Notes: generated from the sequence alone by a model not told the origin. Counted from the first letter of the stretch, positions 1 to 12,980 are shown. The stretch: DNA of 64,000 nt from Copromyces sp. CBS 386.78 (GCA_030685235.1 MU839210.1:61724-125723), one strand, 5' to 3'. A program made the numbers and translations.

Positions 1-2219
1 GGAACTTGAGCGTTGACAGCTCCCTCTAGGATTCAAGAAAACCCTCGATTTTGCATCTAGGACCCCTATTCAACCGTCTGAGAGCCACCAACCTCTGGTC
101 TCCTTAGTCTTTGACTCTTCAACAAATTTTTTGAAATCTTCTGACAGAACCGTATGGACTTCTGACAGAACCGTGTGGGCTTTGCCCAATGTGCCGAGTT
201 GATCGGTCAGTTCCGCGACACGATGGTATTCGGGCTCCTAGATATTGACGTAGCTTCGTCGAACTTTTCGAATTGACTAGCGAGCGTAGATTGGACTTTA
301 AGTCCGTATTAAAGGTGGGAGAGATAGGGTTTGAGATGCTTTCGGAAGAGCTATTCAGGGGGTGAGACCCCAGCGGGCTGGACCGGATTATAGGTAGGAG
401 AGGAATTGGGGCCGGAGGTGCTCGTACGCGCCGGAAATATTACTTACGACGAGAGAAAAATACCAAACGAATATTCCAAGCTCTTTCATCCCAACCTGGT
501 GGACGGTTGAAATGAAAGCATGCCCTTCACGCGTCCTTTTGAAAATATTGGATTCTTTCATCTCAACTTTTACACTGCTTTCGAGCTTTATGTTTGACCT
601 TGGAAACCGCTCTAACGTATGGGTTTTATGCGTACCACAACACAAGCACGATTAATACAAGGTTTAGCAAATGCTCAATGGGACACATCACTATCGTATG
701 AAGGATTATGTACCCACGATGCTTGGGGTGAGGGTATGCGTTGTATTCAATAGTTACATCAAGGCCTTCCAACATTTTCGTTTGTGTGAACATCCATAAG
801 AACTATTATTTACATCCAAAGAAAGTTCTTTGCGACTTCCCGCCCATCCTCCAGGCATATCAGGCCGCGTTCTAGCAGACCGTGGTCGCCGCTGCCATGG
901 AGGACCCCGAGGACATAACCCCTAATCGATATCCTCTGCGGACGCTTACACCTCTTCGTCGGCGGCCCTCATATCCTTACGCTGCTGGCGGACAATCTCC
1001 ACCCCGACCAATGTATTTTGGTTGTCGTATACAATTGGATCCTGCGATGAATCCTCGACCCCGTCGTTGGCCTGATTCTGTATGATATCGTCGACGACCG
1101 TTTTATCGTCGTCATCAGCTACAATCTGCGTTGAATCCGCGTCGGGGCACGCGGCGTCTGTCCCGGGAACTCTTCACCTCTCTAGACTGGAGCGCAACCA
1201 TGCGCTGGCTGCCCATCATGCTTTGATGATTGTGGGGTAGAACCTCCTCATTGTCTCTGACCAACGCCGTGCAAAGGGAGGTTGGCGACGTCGGCTTCGG
1301 ATACCGCACGCACAAGGTGAGCATGTGGGGATTGCCATTGGCAATTGATCAAGCCGGTGCCAACATCCCTATGACAGAGCGCAACATCGAAGACTATCTT
1401 ACAGAGGTGCGTAAAAGGCGAGACAGATTGTTGAGAGAGAGACAGGAGTCAACGAAAGGTATAGACCTAGAGGGTGATCCGGCAGCATATGTCTTTGACT
1501 TATTGTATCTCGCCCTACGCAGACAATCCGGAAGGATTAACGAAGATCAACACCTACGAGGTCCTGTGTTGCAACCAGCTTCTCGATCATCATCCTGAAC
1601 CTTACCTGCTGGGCGGTGGTCAACGGCATCGGGGTTGGAGCTGCGAGTGACTGCGCTGTGTTCGAATGATTCTGGCGGAGGTATATGGATACCTTACCCT
1701 CAATCGTTGCCATGGAGGTGAATATCCACGATGCGAGGCTAATAACGCTATCGTTAATATCTGAGGGGCATATCTGGGAAGAATGCCAACACCTCTGGTA
1801 TGTGTGTATCATCCAACCAAAAATATCAAAAAGAACAATCCACTGCTATGAATGAGCATTGAAAGTTTTCATTATGGAGGCTCTCAATGCTCAATGCCAT
1901 CTCGTATATCTTCCTTCTCAACAACATTCTTTATCCTTCTGGTGGATAGGAAACCCAACTATTTTAGGTTGATTTCACAGAAACACCATTGACGGCCGTT
2001 CAAGGAGTGCCAATATCTTTCATCTCATCCCTTTTGCACGTCCAAAACTTTCTCCCGCCTTCCGAAAGACCAGAACTCCACCAGAACTTTCACGGAATCA
2101 CCATTCACCAACATCCATAACCACTAAAAACTTTCATCTCATCCCTTTCACATCCACAGCCACTTATTGTTGTCGCGCATTCACTTATCGCTTTCGAAAA
2201 GTGGGAACCGTAGGAGAAG
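1..2219. other. Gene-poor stretch
   Basis: I see no intact gene here. The open frames are short, overlap on both strands and lack the codon periodicity of the real genes further right. The only protein-like signal is a possible NLR fragment near 1230-1500, listed separately. Within the promoter-proximal part, the 17-mer CTTTCATCTCATCCCTT occurs near 2018 and again near 2129. Confidence 0.5.
1230..1500 (+). pseudogene. Possible relic of an NB-ARC-type NLR gene
   Basis: The plus-strand frame contains a stretch reading LPLAIDQAGANI followed by a hydrophilic segment with the spacing -EDYL-...-RDRLL-. This resembles the segment just after the nucleotide-binding core of fungal NLR proteins, where LPLAxxQAGAYI is common. 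No P-loop, no Walker B and no TPR or ankyrin tail can be read around it, and the flanking frames are interrupted, so if the resemblance is real this is a decayed fragment. It could also be chance. Confidence 0.25.
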
Positions 2220-2221
2220 GG

Positions 2222-2228
2222 TATAAAA
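2222..2228 (+). promoter_or_regulatory. TATA-like box upstream of the RRM gene
   Basis: TATAAAA lies about 420 bp upstream of the ATG at 2644. It is followed by a C/T-rich leader. A GTAAGT donor near 2498 suggests a leader intron that ends before the ATG, either near 2555 (CAG) or near 2602 (TAG after a GCTAATC branch-like site). Confidence 0.45.
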
Positions 2229-2643
2229 TCTCCCTCCTGGACCAGCACTTTTCCTTTCTCTTCTCCTGTTCAACCATCACCAGCTTTGGGGACATCAAGT
2301 TGCCTGCAAGCTGACGACTTCAGACTCTCGACGACTCTTCTTGCAAACATCATCCAAAGTTAGCGACATCCAGAGTTTGTTTACGGCTCGGAATTTGCGA
2401 GGATCACTTTAGTAGCACGATTCAGGGACGCGTTGCGATCTTCTTGCTTTCGGGTTTATCTTGAACAGAGATTGTACCAGGGTCACCTACAAACGTAGTA
2501 AGTTATCCATGCGTGTTTTTAAGGGGGTTGTTTCTTGCTGCTTTTGTTCAAGCAGGTCTATGTTACATGGATCAATGCTAATCGAGTGAGTTGGTCGATA
2601 GCCAGTCATCTCGAATTCATTTCGTTATATACCATCGACCACA

Positions 2644-3778
2644 ATGGATTCCCAAAACGGCGATTCGAAAGCTGGCGGTTCACAGGCTGGCTCCTCTTCT
2701 GGCGCGGGTGCTCCCACCCGCAGACAGTTCCGTCCAATGGACGCCATCGTCGCCAACCGGGCAGCTCTCACAGAGGAAGAGAAGGAAGCTCGCAAAGCCC
2801 GTGGTTTCTCCGAGAACTACATGGGGGACTACACAAACGAGAACAATAAGTCAGCCGACATCCCGGACGAACTTAATTGCTCTCTATACATCACCGGGCT
2901 ACCTTTTGACGTCACAGTCAGAGATATATTTGACGATATTCGCGATATCGGCAAAGCGTACTCGTTGCACATCTCACCGCGAAGAGAGGGCCACTCGAAG
3001 TGCGCTGCAGCCATCGTATTCTTCACCAGACTCGCTGCAGGTAAGCATTCTCCGATCATCATCGCACTCGTCTTGCAGACACTAACGAGACTTATCGTGT
3101 ACAGAACGGTTCTACCGACGTTTTGCAACTCGTGATAACCCGGCCGTCCGCTGGGGTGGTGCCGTTCCCAACCCGGGTCGAATTCTCGGTCGTCTCCCTG
3201 TAAATGTTGTGTGGAACCAGGTGAAGGTACCCCCGTGTACAGACCGAAAGCACGTTACGCGCGTGCTCCAAGTTGAAGGGCCTTCGGACATTGTCAACGA
3301 GGAGTTCCTCCTCGCTTATTTCCGCACCAAGTGTCGCTTCGATATGGAGCGATTCTACGTGCTCTGGGAAGGATACCGCGACGTAGCGCAGCCGGGACAA
3401 CCTCCCGCTCCTCCTGCCGCGCCGCCCGCCCACGAGAAGTGCAAGGGTAGAGCCCTGGCATCCATGAACTGGCGCGAGAAAGCTCAGCCAGTCACTGCTG
3501 ACCTTGAGCCTGAGGCTGATCCTGAGCCTGAGACTCCAAAAAGTGTTGCCGTTTCCACCACTGGTCAGCACATCAGAATCATGGAATTCCGTTTTGGAAC
3601 CGTGAAAGGCCAGGCGCTGGCCTGTCGGATGTCCTTGGACTGGGAGTTCAAGGAGAGAGGAGTGTTGTGCCGCTACGGTAAGTCTTTGGATCTTGATGCA
3701 CCAAGCAAGTCAAGTTTTGGTGACACATACTAACATTTCCTTCCTCAATTTTTAGGCCAAGACCCTTGCGGTCCTTGA
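2644..3778 (+). CDS. RNA recognition motif (RRM) protein
   Basis: Three exons (2644-3040, 3105-3677, 3756-3778) give about 330 residues; both introns have GTAAG donors, CTAAC branch sites and TAG/CAG acceptors, and phases agree. The first ~60 residues are Gly/Ser/Gln-rich and disordered. An RRM follows at about residues 75-140: the RNP2-like strand is SLYITGLPF, and the RNP1 region is weak. A second part, from about 180, has an RRM-like LQVEGPSDIV start, a Pro/Ala-rich linker and a conserved-looking C terminus with MEFRFGTVKGQALACRMSLDW. The ATG at 2644 is the first in frame after a typical leader. Function is probably RNA binding in the nucleus or cytoplasm; I cannot assign a pathway or name. 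Confidence 0.75.
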
Positions 3779-6700
3779 AGCATGGTTCCTAAAGAGGAGG
3801 ACTCAGTGATTCCACAATAATAATGATAATACTGGTGCTTGGAGTTCTAGGAAGTCGGGGTTCATGGGTTTATTAAGGGATAAAGACTTTACATAAGGAG
3901 ATTCATGGCGCAATGGAAAAGGATAACGGAGTTATGCCATCGAAAAGAAGTCGGCTGTGACTCCTGTTAGCGTGGTCCAAAAATAGAATAATAATCAAAG
4001 ACACTCGTGCACCATTACTTTTTCCGCAATTAAGGCCTTATGATGACATGTTCTTTGCAAATGAATGATGTGCGATCGGTTCCGTAAAGTGGATTTGGTG
4101 AAGGAGAACAAATAGTCAATCAAGATAAGCTGAAGGAAGTGGAGGAAGAAAAGGAGAAAGAAGACCATGCTCGATCTCGACAAATCCAAGTATACTTTGA
4201 TCCCCAGAAATGTGGAAATGTGAGAGCAAGGTCGACGCGTTGTCAAGTTCGATGTTTGCCGGTGACCGATGAAGTTGATGGGGAAGAGAGAGGTGTTGAT
4301 GGGGCACGAGATTGACGTGAAAGATGGTAGTTTCTTCCATGCTCGAACAGATATCGCTCCTTCCTCCAAAGGCAGCTTCGGGTAGGTTGCGATGCCGAGT
4401 GTGTCGAGTGTCCAAAGCAATTGCAAGTGCGGTTGGTGTTCGAAAAACACTTCCATATAAAAGCGGAAGGAACGAAGGAGCCGATAATGCATCCGAAAGT
4501 GACCGACAAGCACCACGACGTTGCTTCCGCAAGTCTGGATCTTCGATTGCTGGGCTGAATTCAAGATCCCCATGCCCCTAGTAAATCCCATACATCAAGT
4601 GGCTTGGGGCTGGAATCCTACTGCTACCTTGACTTGCTTGGGTGAGGGTATTGTCGTTGTATGATTGACAGCCTATAGGTAAGCAACATTCGTTGGGCTG
4701 GCGGGCTGGCAGTCGAACTGGAGTTTAATGCGATTGCGTTGCATGGTTTGTAGCCAACCAACCCGTTTAGTAGATGTTGAACAGTCGGTATTGGTCTCAA
4801 TAGTCGATGTGAGTTCGTTAGGTATCGAAGATGGTGTTTCCAGCACTACATCATTGCGGCATTGCGGCATTGCGGCGTTGTTACCCGTGGTGCGGCTACA
4901 GCTTTGGCTGCAACGTCTTTCTTCTCGTTGCTGATGACTGATGTAACTCCTGTTCGGATATGTGGGGGTGACCATACACAAAAAGTCGGTAAGTAGGAGC
5001 GGGATGGATTTGCTTGCTTGCTTCTTCTTCTGGTGGTGGTGGTGCCGTGATGACAGCGTCGTCAAGTTCTCGGTGTCAGGGGGGTCTCTGAATTTTCTAT
5101 CATGCGAGCGAGATTATATGGCAAGGTAACCAGTAATACTGCTCATGTTATGTTGGTGAACGGCAGTCGATCGCGGATATCTCTGTTGTCACTCTTTCGA
5201 AATGGCTGCCTGCAGAAGTTGATCTTGAGGATACACATTGGTAGAACTCAGATTCCGGCTTTGATAACCGGCAACAAAGGTTGGAAGAGATCGCTTCAGC
5301 GGCAGTGATGAGCGGGTGTGATCTGGATATATATGTCAGAAGCGAGACCAGCCCAGTACTTGTGCGTCCTAAGCCCCCCGACTCGGAGCGTTTAATTCTG
5401 TGGCACACAAGGTATCATTGGCCCCGTGGTGCAGTTCTCTCCGCGCTTCAACTACCCGAATGGGTTGCTTACCGCAAATGACGGTTAGTTGAGCACGAGG
5501 GTGGCCATATAAATCTCAGTAACACCCATGCATACGAGTTGACGTCGGTGTCCGGCAGTCAGGACGAATGGATCCTTTGATGTATCGCAACGTGATACAA
5601 TGGGCTTCGTTCCAAGCCCCTTGGAGACTAACTGTTCGACTCGGATTGCTCCCGCTAACGTGTATGTTTCAGCGAAAGCTTACCGATGCGTTGTGTCAAG
5701 ATGCCATATTCGGCAAACATGGCTACAAAGTTGAATCCTATCGCCTGTACATGGTAATGCCATTGGCCGCCCTAAGCATTTCCATGCTCAAACTCTAGGG
5801 GCATCTACACATTGCATCTTGAGGTAACCATGGGAATCCTTCCGAGGATTGGTGTTTTGAGAAGCGCCTCGGTATGGATGTGGTCGTCGGCTAATAAGCG
5901 CGACATTGGGCAAAGCATAGTCTCGCAGAGATGCCTTGGATACGGTACCCTATCCGGCTTACCAGCTCGCGAGCCTTCAGGTACGAGTAGCTCGACGACC
6001 TTTATAAGCTATAACTGTGAAGTGAGCACCACAGCCACACGCCCTGCGAGCACAACGGATCTGGGGGACCCGGTGTTGCGAAGAGCCGCGTGTGTATCGC
6101 CAAAACCGTACCCCCTGAGGCAGGTCTGGACCGGAGCTCTGTTTGGCTCATGTGTTCTGGCCCGGATCGGTGATGTCTTACACAAGATCCTTGCAGCTGA
6201 TAGATCGTGACGGCGGGCCGTTCTGCTCGTTATGACTTCCAAATTGACTCCGTCTTCAAGCTTCCATACATCATGTACAGTGCAAGGGGGTGTCAGAACA
6301 TTCCTCTGTACCTGAAAACGTGTATTGGTCAAGGGCCCTTCAGACGTGTATGCAGTATAACGGAACGACAGCAGAACAGTGGCGTGCGACGTGCGTATCT
6401 GATCAGCACACACCGTTGAATCTGGGCTAGGCAGGTGGTCCCTGAATCTTCTTCTGGGGCGGGAGATTCTGAGATGTACGGAACGAGTTGGTCGGTAGAA
6501 CCCGAGGACAATCCAAGGGTAATGCGTGGCGGCATGGCCCCTGATGGGAGCCTTTGTGACGTGCCGTCGATCATATAAAACCACTCACGTTTGTGACGGT
6601 TGTGCGTAACCTCGGAGGATCCCAAAAAGGAATATGATGTCGTCGTTCCACAAGAGGGAAACGACTTTTAAGCTTAAAACCACCGACAATGCTATGATGG

Positions 6701-8080
6701 GATCACCACTCATCATCAGTTGACTTGGTACGAGACCTGAAGTGGTCAATATCAATGCCGAGAAACACGATGTAAATCCAACCCCAGGCTAATGTCAAGA
6801 TGACAGTTGACTTTGGGAAGCACAAGGTCCACATGGCAGGACCGGGTTAACGGATGCATGACATACCTTATTGTAGTGAACATGAAGATAAGCAAGACTC
6901 GGCTACGTGTCAGCGATAATACCCCATATCGTTCACGCGTTGATGGATAGCCAGACAGCACAGCTCGTGATGTGCTCTTGTTGGGCTCGCCGACCAACTC
7001 AGAGCGGACTCCGCCGGATGAACAGAACAATTGTCGAATTGAAAAATAGAATGTGGGTTTTAAGCGGACGCAGGTTCTGGCCCGACGGACTCGACAGGAT
7101 CTGGAAGCTTGGTGGTGGTGGTTGTGGAGAGAAAACCACTTTTGTTTGGCCACCAGAATGTCCCCGGATTCCACTTGGAAGCGGCGGTAGGGGGGTCAAT
7201 GGAAGAATGTGGGTCGGGGTTGTTGTCCCTCGGCAGTGTCCGAAGAACTTGGGCGGGCCCATCACACTAGAAAGCCACTGCAAGAGCTTTGATGCAGGCG
7301 CTGTGGTTGGGTCAGTAATACCTTGTGCCCAAAGGGGCGGCTTTGCATAAGCCAAACATGTACACTTGTGTAAGCATTTCAACGACCCCCTGGATCTGTA
7401 CCTACTTTTCATTTGCCCAATTGCCGTCCGTGTCGTCCGCACTTTCTTCGGATTCTCTCAATCTGCATCACCATATCGCACACTCCGCCGGCTTCCATTG
7501 CTTTTCGAGCATCGCAGCAGCCCTATCCCATCTGGAGGATGTTCGGCTTGCCACCCCCTTTCATTCGCCTTCATACCCCCCCTTCTCGACCTGTGGCCAT
7601 GTCTTCCCACAGCCGACTTGTCGAATCATTGGCATACTGGCATCCTGCTATTCGTTTTGTTGTCCCGAACGGGAGACCGTCCGAGGTATCAATACTCATC
7701 AGCAGTGTCGCAAAGAGATCCGGTGGCCTTGTGTGCTCCGGTCTTACTTGGGTAGTAGCATCCATGTTCGACCAACAAACCCATAATGATATAAACTTTG
7801 GGGCCTACCAATACTTCTCTCCATCTCCCATGTATTATGCTGTGAACTAACACTGAAATCACCCATTCAACATCACATTGAATGCGTCGAATATCCCAAG
7901 ACTGAGATCCTCACTACACACACCAACGTTCGCGACATATCCTCCGGGCCATATCCACTCTTGCTCGACGAGAAACTAGGATCACCAAGCACAGCAAACG
8001 ATCATCTGCCAGCCTGACATAACGACAATCGCCACCTACGGCCGCGATAAAATCCCCGGACGGGGTCCTCATTCAAACCG
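3779..8080. other. Long intergenic stretch without a recognisable gene
   Basis: About 4.3 kb. It starts with the 3' region of the RRM gene and ends with the leader of the Clr5-domain gene. Overlapping open frames of 60-200 codons occur on both strands, but none resembles a protein I know and none shows splice signals that would join them. There is a short triple CATTGCGG repeat near 4855-4878. I found no tRNA or 5S rRNA pattern by eye. Confidence 0.5.
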
Positions 8081-8914
8081 ATGGCGCAACAACTCTACCT
8101 TCAACTACACTACTCAGGCCTCAGCCCTACCACCGATTTTCACTCCCCCACTACAAGCTACAGAACATCATCCTCGTCCTTATCACCATCCCCAGTGATG
8201 GCTGTCGGTACGGCCTTTAGGCCAACCAGACCCGAGGACTGGGAGCCGTATCGGGACCTGATAGCTCATCTGTATACAACAATGAAGCTAAAGGATGTCA
8301 TGAACGAGATGCATTCAAGGCATAACTTCAAGGCGACGTGAGTCTACACCGAAAACTTCAATCCTGTGCCTCAAAAACCTAACAACAATTGTTAGCGAGA
8401 AGCAGTATAAGACGCAGATCAAAAAGTGGAACCTGGACACCAAATACACCAAGGCCTCCGAGTACATGGCCATGATCAAGACCAAGAGGCGACGAGAAAA
8501 TGAGAACCCTCCCAAACAAACACGCTTCATCCTCCGGGGGCGACCAGTGGATCCAAAAGACATCAACCGGTTCGAGAAGCGGGCATCCAAGAAGGGAATG
8601 ATGAAGGACGAAGAGCTCGCCTACAACACCAAGGGTATGATACCACATAACAACAATCACCATTACGGTTGCCGTCAACAACAAGTTAACACCTTTGGGG
8701 ATGAAGAAGCAGAGGATATTGAAGATTTGGTGTACATCACCCCGTCACCCTCACCAGAGCCGACTTTCTCATCCTGTAAGAGCCCCCCTCACTCACCAAG
8801 ATCCCCCTGACCAACATAAACAATGGAAACTAATACCACATCTTCTGCATCACAACAGACGCTCCTCCCCCACCCCAAACGCAATACCAACCGACCGACT
8901 ACCATCAACAATAG
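8081..8914 (+). CDS. Clr5-domain protein with early stop before a Gln/His tail
   Basis: Exons 8081-8337, 8396-8634, 8713-8775 and 8859-8914 give about 204 residues; the 8635-8712 intron is optional because it reads through in frame. Residues ~50-100 form a Clr5 domain: a DWEPYRDLIAHLY helix, then LKDVMNEMHSRHNFKATEKQY and a KKWN motif. In ascomycetes this domain sits at the N terminus of many uncharacterised proteins and may bind DNA. The N terminus is Ser/Thr/Pro-rich. A TAG at 8912-8914 falls in a run of CAA codons. Beyond it the same frame stays open to 9313 through a GDWLARG segment and a Gln/His repeat. Either the gene is truncated by a CAG-to-TAG change or splicing differs from my model. 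The Clr5 call is firm, the C terminus is not. Confidence 0.65.
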
Positions 8915-9313
8915 CAATTAACGGGAGTGGCCTCCCACTCCCAACCAACCACGACGGACGACCTGATCGGGGACTGGCTGGCCCGCGGAAGACTTGCTAC
9001 TACTACCACTAGTGGCACTTCCCAGGCATTTCCCCAGCATCAGCAGCACCATCACCAATCTCAGTCAGCAGCATACCAGTCATATCCGTCGTACGCTCAT
9101 CATCAGTACGCAACGACGGCGGTCCCGAGCACTCACTCCCATACACAGCAGCATCAGCAGCATCAGCAGCATCAGCAGCATCAGCAGCATCAGCAGCATC
9201 AGCAGCATCAGCAGCATCAGCAGCATCAGCAGCATCAGCAGCACCAGCAGCAGCAGCATCATGGTCTTTCTGGCCCCGGTCATCATATCTACGACGATTA
9301 TGGTAGGCGATGA
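8915..9313 (+). other. Open in-frame extension of the Clr5 gene after TAG
   Basis: The frame of the Clr5 gene continues for 132 codons to a TGA at 9311-9313. It includes a non-repetitive segment (TTTDDLIGDWLARGRLATT) before the Gln/His repeat, so it looks like coding sequence cut off by the TAG and not like 3' UTR. No GT dinucleotide exists between 8859 and 8914, so no donor is available there to splice around the stop. Confidence 0.5.
9144..9265 (+). repeat. CAGCAGCAT microsatellite
   Basis: About twelve copies of a 9-bp CAGCAGCAT unit, ending in CAC/CAG variants. Read in the Clr5 frame it encodes a Gln-Gln-His repeat. Such tracts are length-variable in Neurospora. Confidence 0.95.
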
Positions 9314-10505
9314 CGGGGAACGAGGAGAACAGGACAAAAAAGGTTCAGTCCACAAGAGAGAGGGGAACTAAGGGGGTGCAGTGGAGAGCAACACCAACCA
9401 CAAGTGAGAAAGGAAACAACCATCAAACCTTCCATCCACCGTGTCACAATCACACTCACAGTCACTTCACCTCACCACCAACCCACCCTCCTGGGTGCTA
9501 GAAGTGCTGACGACAAAGACGAATGACAAAGACATCTTGTATATCTATAGAAATAGAATTATCCTTACTTGGGGATGCTCATTATCAATGATACCACAGT
9601 TCTTATCCATATGATGTCGTGTAACTACAATGACTGCTTACACTTGGGCTTCAAAAGATCCAAATAATTACTGACAACGAAGAAATATGCATAAGAGAAT
9701 TGCCATGGTGCGATCACCGACTTTCGACTTCTGACCTGGGAACGGGAACAAGAGCGGGAACTTACGCAAAGAACTTGTGTCTCCAGTCAGCCTACTATGT
9801 AGCATCCGGCGTCTTAAGTGCCTAGAAGTTCCACGCATCTTGCTTGTCCAGAGACGGTGGTTTTCAATGGAGATACGTGGAAGTAGTGAAAGGGTAAGAG
9901 ACGGCACCGAGTGGGATTCTTACCTCTGGGCATTTTTCTGGTAATAGAGGTAAGAAATGTTTGAGCCGACTTCAACAGCCGAGGGGCTCCCGTCAGATAG
10001 AATGCCACACATGCATACAAGGAGGGCAGTACAAAGGACAAGGCCTCCAGTGGCACACAACGCTGTGACCTTACACCAACACATATCATCATAGCTAAGA
10101 ATGAGCACCTAGATGGCACATATCACAGTTCATGAGATTTAACACAAGAGATTTAATGTAGCTTCAGAAACAACGAATGCGTAAGTAGTCATGGGCAACT
10201 GATATCAAATAACGACAAACTCCAGGACTGCCTTGAACCCATGATCCTTTGTCCCTTCACCATCATTCATCCTTCCATGATCAATGCTAGCCTGCATTAC
10301 AACCAGCCTATGACTTCCTCCTTGCTAATCATTTTCGTCCTCCTAATAGGGAAAGAATCCCCGACTTTTCCATTCCTCTGAAATTAGGTTGTGAAAGTTC
10401 TCGTCACTTCATCATACAAGTCATGAGTGTATTTCGCCGTATGGCAAAAGTATCGAATCTCTCTTTGCAGGAGAGAGGGGGTATCAAAAGGTCAGTGAGG
10501 TGAAC
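9314..10505. other. Intergenic, between convergent genes
   Basis: This covers the 3' sides of the Clr5 gene (plus) and the Ish1-repeat gene (minus). I see no protein-like frame, no RNA gene and no repeat of note. Confidence 0.5.
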
Positions 10506-12364
10506 TTAAAGCTCCTGCTTGACCTTGTTGCCAGCCTTCTCGGCGCCCGTCTGGTAAGCGTCAGCACCCTCTTTGACCTTGTCACCGGCCTTGATGGCCT
10601 GCTTCTGGGCGACATCAGCACCAACGAAGAGCTGACTCTTGACCCAGTCCCAACCGGCCTTCGCGTTCTCTCCGATCTTAGCAAAGATGGTCTCGGTCGG
10701 TGTCGAAGTTCCGTACTTGAAGTAGGTCCACTGACGGCGGGCCAGAGCACGGAGCTCGTTAAGAGTAGAGCCCTGGGGAACAGGAACGCCATAGCTATCA
10801 AGGTAAGCCTTGAGCTCGCTATCACTCCAGGTCTCAAAGGTCTGGGCCTTGGCAGAGTCGGTAGCCTTGGCGAGGTAGCTAGTAACGGAGGCGTAAGAGT
10901 TGCCACCGGCAGCGGAAGCAGAGGCATATCCAGACTGGGCAGCCGCGAGCAGCTGATCACGGGTGGCACCGGCCGTGTTGGCGACCTTCTTACCAGCGGC
11001 ATCACCGTTGGCAAGAACGTAGTCCTTCAAGTTGTCGTAGGTCCAGTCATCGAAGGTCCATGCAGTGTAACCAGAAGCGGCCTTGTGGGCGTGCTTGCGG
11101 ACAAGAGCGCGGAGCTCATCAGTCTTGGAAGCCTGGGGCACGGGGATACCACGAGCGTCGAGATAGGCCTTGAGACGAGTCTCAGACCACAAGTTGATAG
11201 CCTTGTCGAAAGCATCAGCAGCAGCCTGGGAGGTGGCATCAGTGGCCTTGGCGTAGTTGGAGCCGATGTTAGAGGTAGCAGCGCCATAAGCCGAAGCAGC
11301 AGAACCAGTGAGGGTATCACCAAGAATGTCGGCGCGGTGCTTGCGGACAAGGGCACGAATCTGGTTGAGCTTAGTGCCCTGGGGGACGGGAATGTCGTTC
11401 CTGTCGCAGAAGTCCTTGAGCTGGGACTCACTCCAGGCGTCGATGAGCTTGTCGGTCAGGGTAGCATAAGCAGCTTGGGCGCTGGCGGTGGCACTGGCCT
11501 GCTGCTCCTGCATGCGGAGGTAGGCAAGCCGGGAGTTGCGGCGAACAGTAGCGATAAGCTTGTCTCTCTGCAATGATGGTTAATACTTAATGCAGTGTTA
11601 TGCACTCATACATGTCAACTTACGGTAGTGGGCTGAGGAGCAGGAATTCCGTGGGTATCAAGCCACTCCTTCAGGTCAGACTCGGACCAGGTCTCGTACA
11701 GCCAGTTACCAGGGTAGGCAGCAGTCTGGCCAGCCTTTTGAGCGATAGTATCGAAGCTAGAACGGGCCTTCTCGAGGAGGGTATCACGCTTGCGGGGCTG
11801 GGGGACTGTGGCCATGTCAGCATTCACAAGTCTGAACAATGGCGATGTACATAAAGCTTACCTGGGATGCCATGATGATCACAGAACGCCTTGAGCTGGC
11901 TGTCGGTCCACGAGTCCAGAATCCAGTCCTTCACGCTGAGCCAGGAGTTATGGGCCTTGTCCTCAGACTCATACCAGACACCCTGAACCTGGTTGATGAG
12001 AGAGTCCTTGGTGGCACCGGCCGAGTCCTTGGTCTCGATACCCTTCTGCTTCAGGTACTCGGTGAGCTTGGCAGTATCCCACTCCTTGTAGGGAGCGACC
12101 ACCTGGTTATCCCAGTTGGTCTGGACGAGCTTCTCAAGCTCCTTGCGGTCCGCGGGTGTAGGATAGGGGACGTCGTGATCGGAAAGCCATCTCTCGAGCT
12201 CAGTCTCGTGCCACTTGTTATAGGCTGTGAAAGAAGACGTCAGTTAGCGGGTGTCTGGTGAGAACAGAAAAGCGAGATTACGCACCAGCATTAGAAAACC
12301 ACGAGCTGCCGTAGACAGCATCGGCCACAAGGGCCAGGGAGAGGAAAGTCTTTGCGATCCTCAT
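10506..12364 (-). CDS. Secretory Ish1/Msc1-repeat stress protein
   Basis: Exons 12364-12286, 12224-11862, 11805-11624 and 11567-10506 give 561 residues with consistent phases. The first ~20 residues are a signal peptide (MRIAKTFLSLALVADAVYG), so the protein enters the ER or nuclear envelope. The rest holds about eight Ish1/HeH-type helix-extension-helix repeats with the pattern W(S/T)-S-LK-hLD-GIPVPQ; examples end GIPVPQP, GIPAPQP, DIPVPQG, GIPVPQA and GVPVPQG. Between them lie Ala-rich segments. The family includes fission yeast Ish1, a stress-induced nuclear-envelope protein, and yeast Msc1. The start is fixed by the signal peptide and by the phase of intron 1. Three CRE-like sites lie upstream. 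Confidence 0.88.
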
Positions 12365-12668
12365 CGCGGACTGAGTTTAGATGTGCGTTACTATCGTCGA
12401 GGTGAGAAATGAAGATGGCGTGGTTGTAATGTTGTTGTGGACGATTATGCACACAGGAGGTGAGAGTATGTGCTTGGGGTATCAAAAGATGGTGTTCTAC
12501 TAGAAGAAGAGCAAAAGAGGAAGTCGATTGAAGAAGAGGTTAAATCGGCAGAAGTTGTTTTGATGTCGGTGTGCCCTGGTTTCCAGAAGACAAAGGAAGG
12601 CAGCTGCGTTGGTCAAACCAAGTGGAGGGACTGGAGATCTCAGGTGTAACGACGAGGGGTCCGTCATG

Positions 12669-12675
12669 GACGTCA
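12669..12675. promoter_or_regulatory. CRE-like half palindrome GACGTCA
   Basis: Seven of eight bases of TGACGTCA, about 305 bp upstream of the Ish1-repeat start codon. It is one of three ATF/CREB-type sites in this promoter. Confidence 0.35.
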
Positions 12676-12980
12676 CTCCTGCCCAAAACTGGTGCCAGGC
12701 AGCGCAACGCGTCCTTGTTCTTTCACGAAACACAACAAACGAGCCACAACTGGCACCACCGCCTGGCAGCTGCCGAGTGTCACAATTATGGCAGGAACAC
12801 AAGCATGTCCACAGAAAACCTGAGTGATAGGCACTCATTATACGCCACCGGTTTCAGAGTTCCTTGTACAGCTCCGTTTGATCTACAACTGGCAGGAGGG
12901 AGCTATCGTCTCCTTCCCTGAATGCGATGCTCTGCGAAGGCAAAGTGGACGAGTGAGATGGAGGGGAAGCTCCGATACAG

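Noticed and set aside
3995..4591. 198-codon minus-strand open frame and overlapping frames
   Set aside because: Three overlapping frames on both strands, no family resemblance, no typical start context; looks like the 3' flank of the RRM gene.
6999..7850. Several 130-150-codon open frames on both strands
   Set aside because: They overlap each other in different frames and contain low-complexity Pro/Ser/His-rich translations without any domain.
10500..11576. 358-codon plus-strand frame
   Set aside because: Antisense shadow of the Ish1-repeat exon 4; its repeat pattern mirrors that of the real protein.
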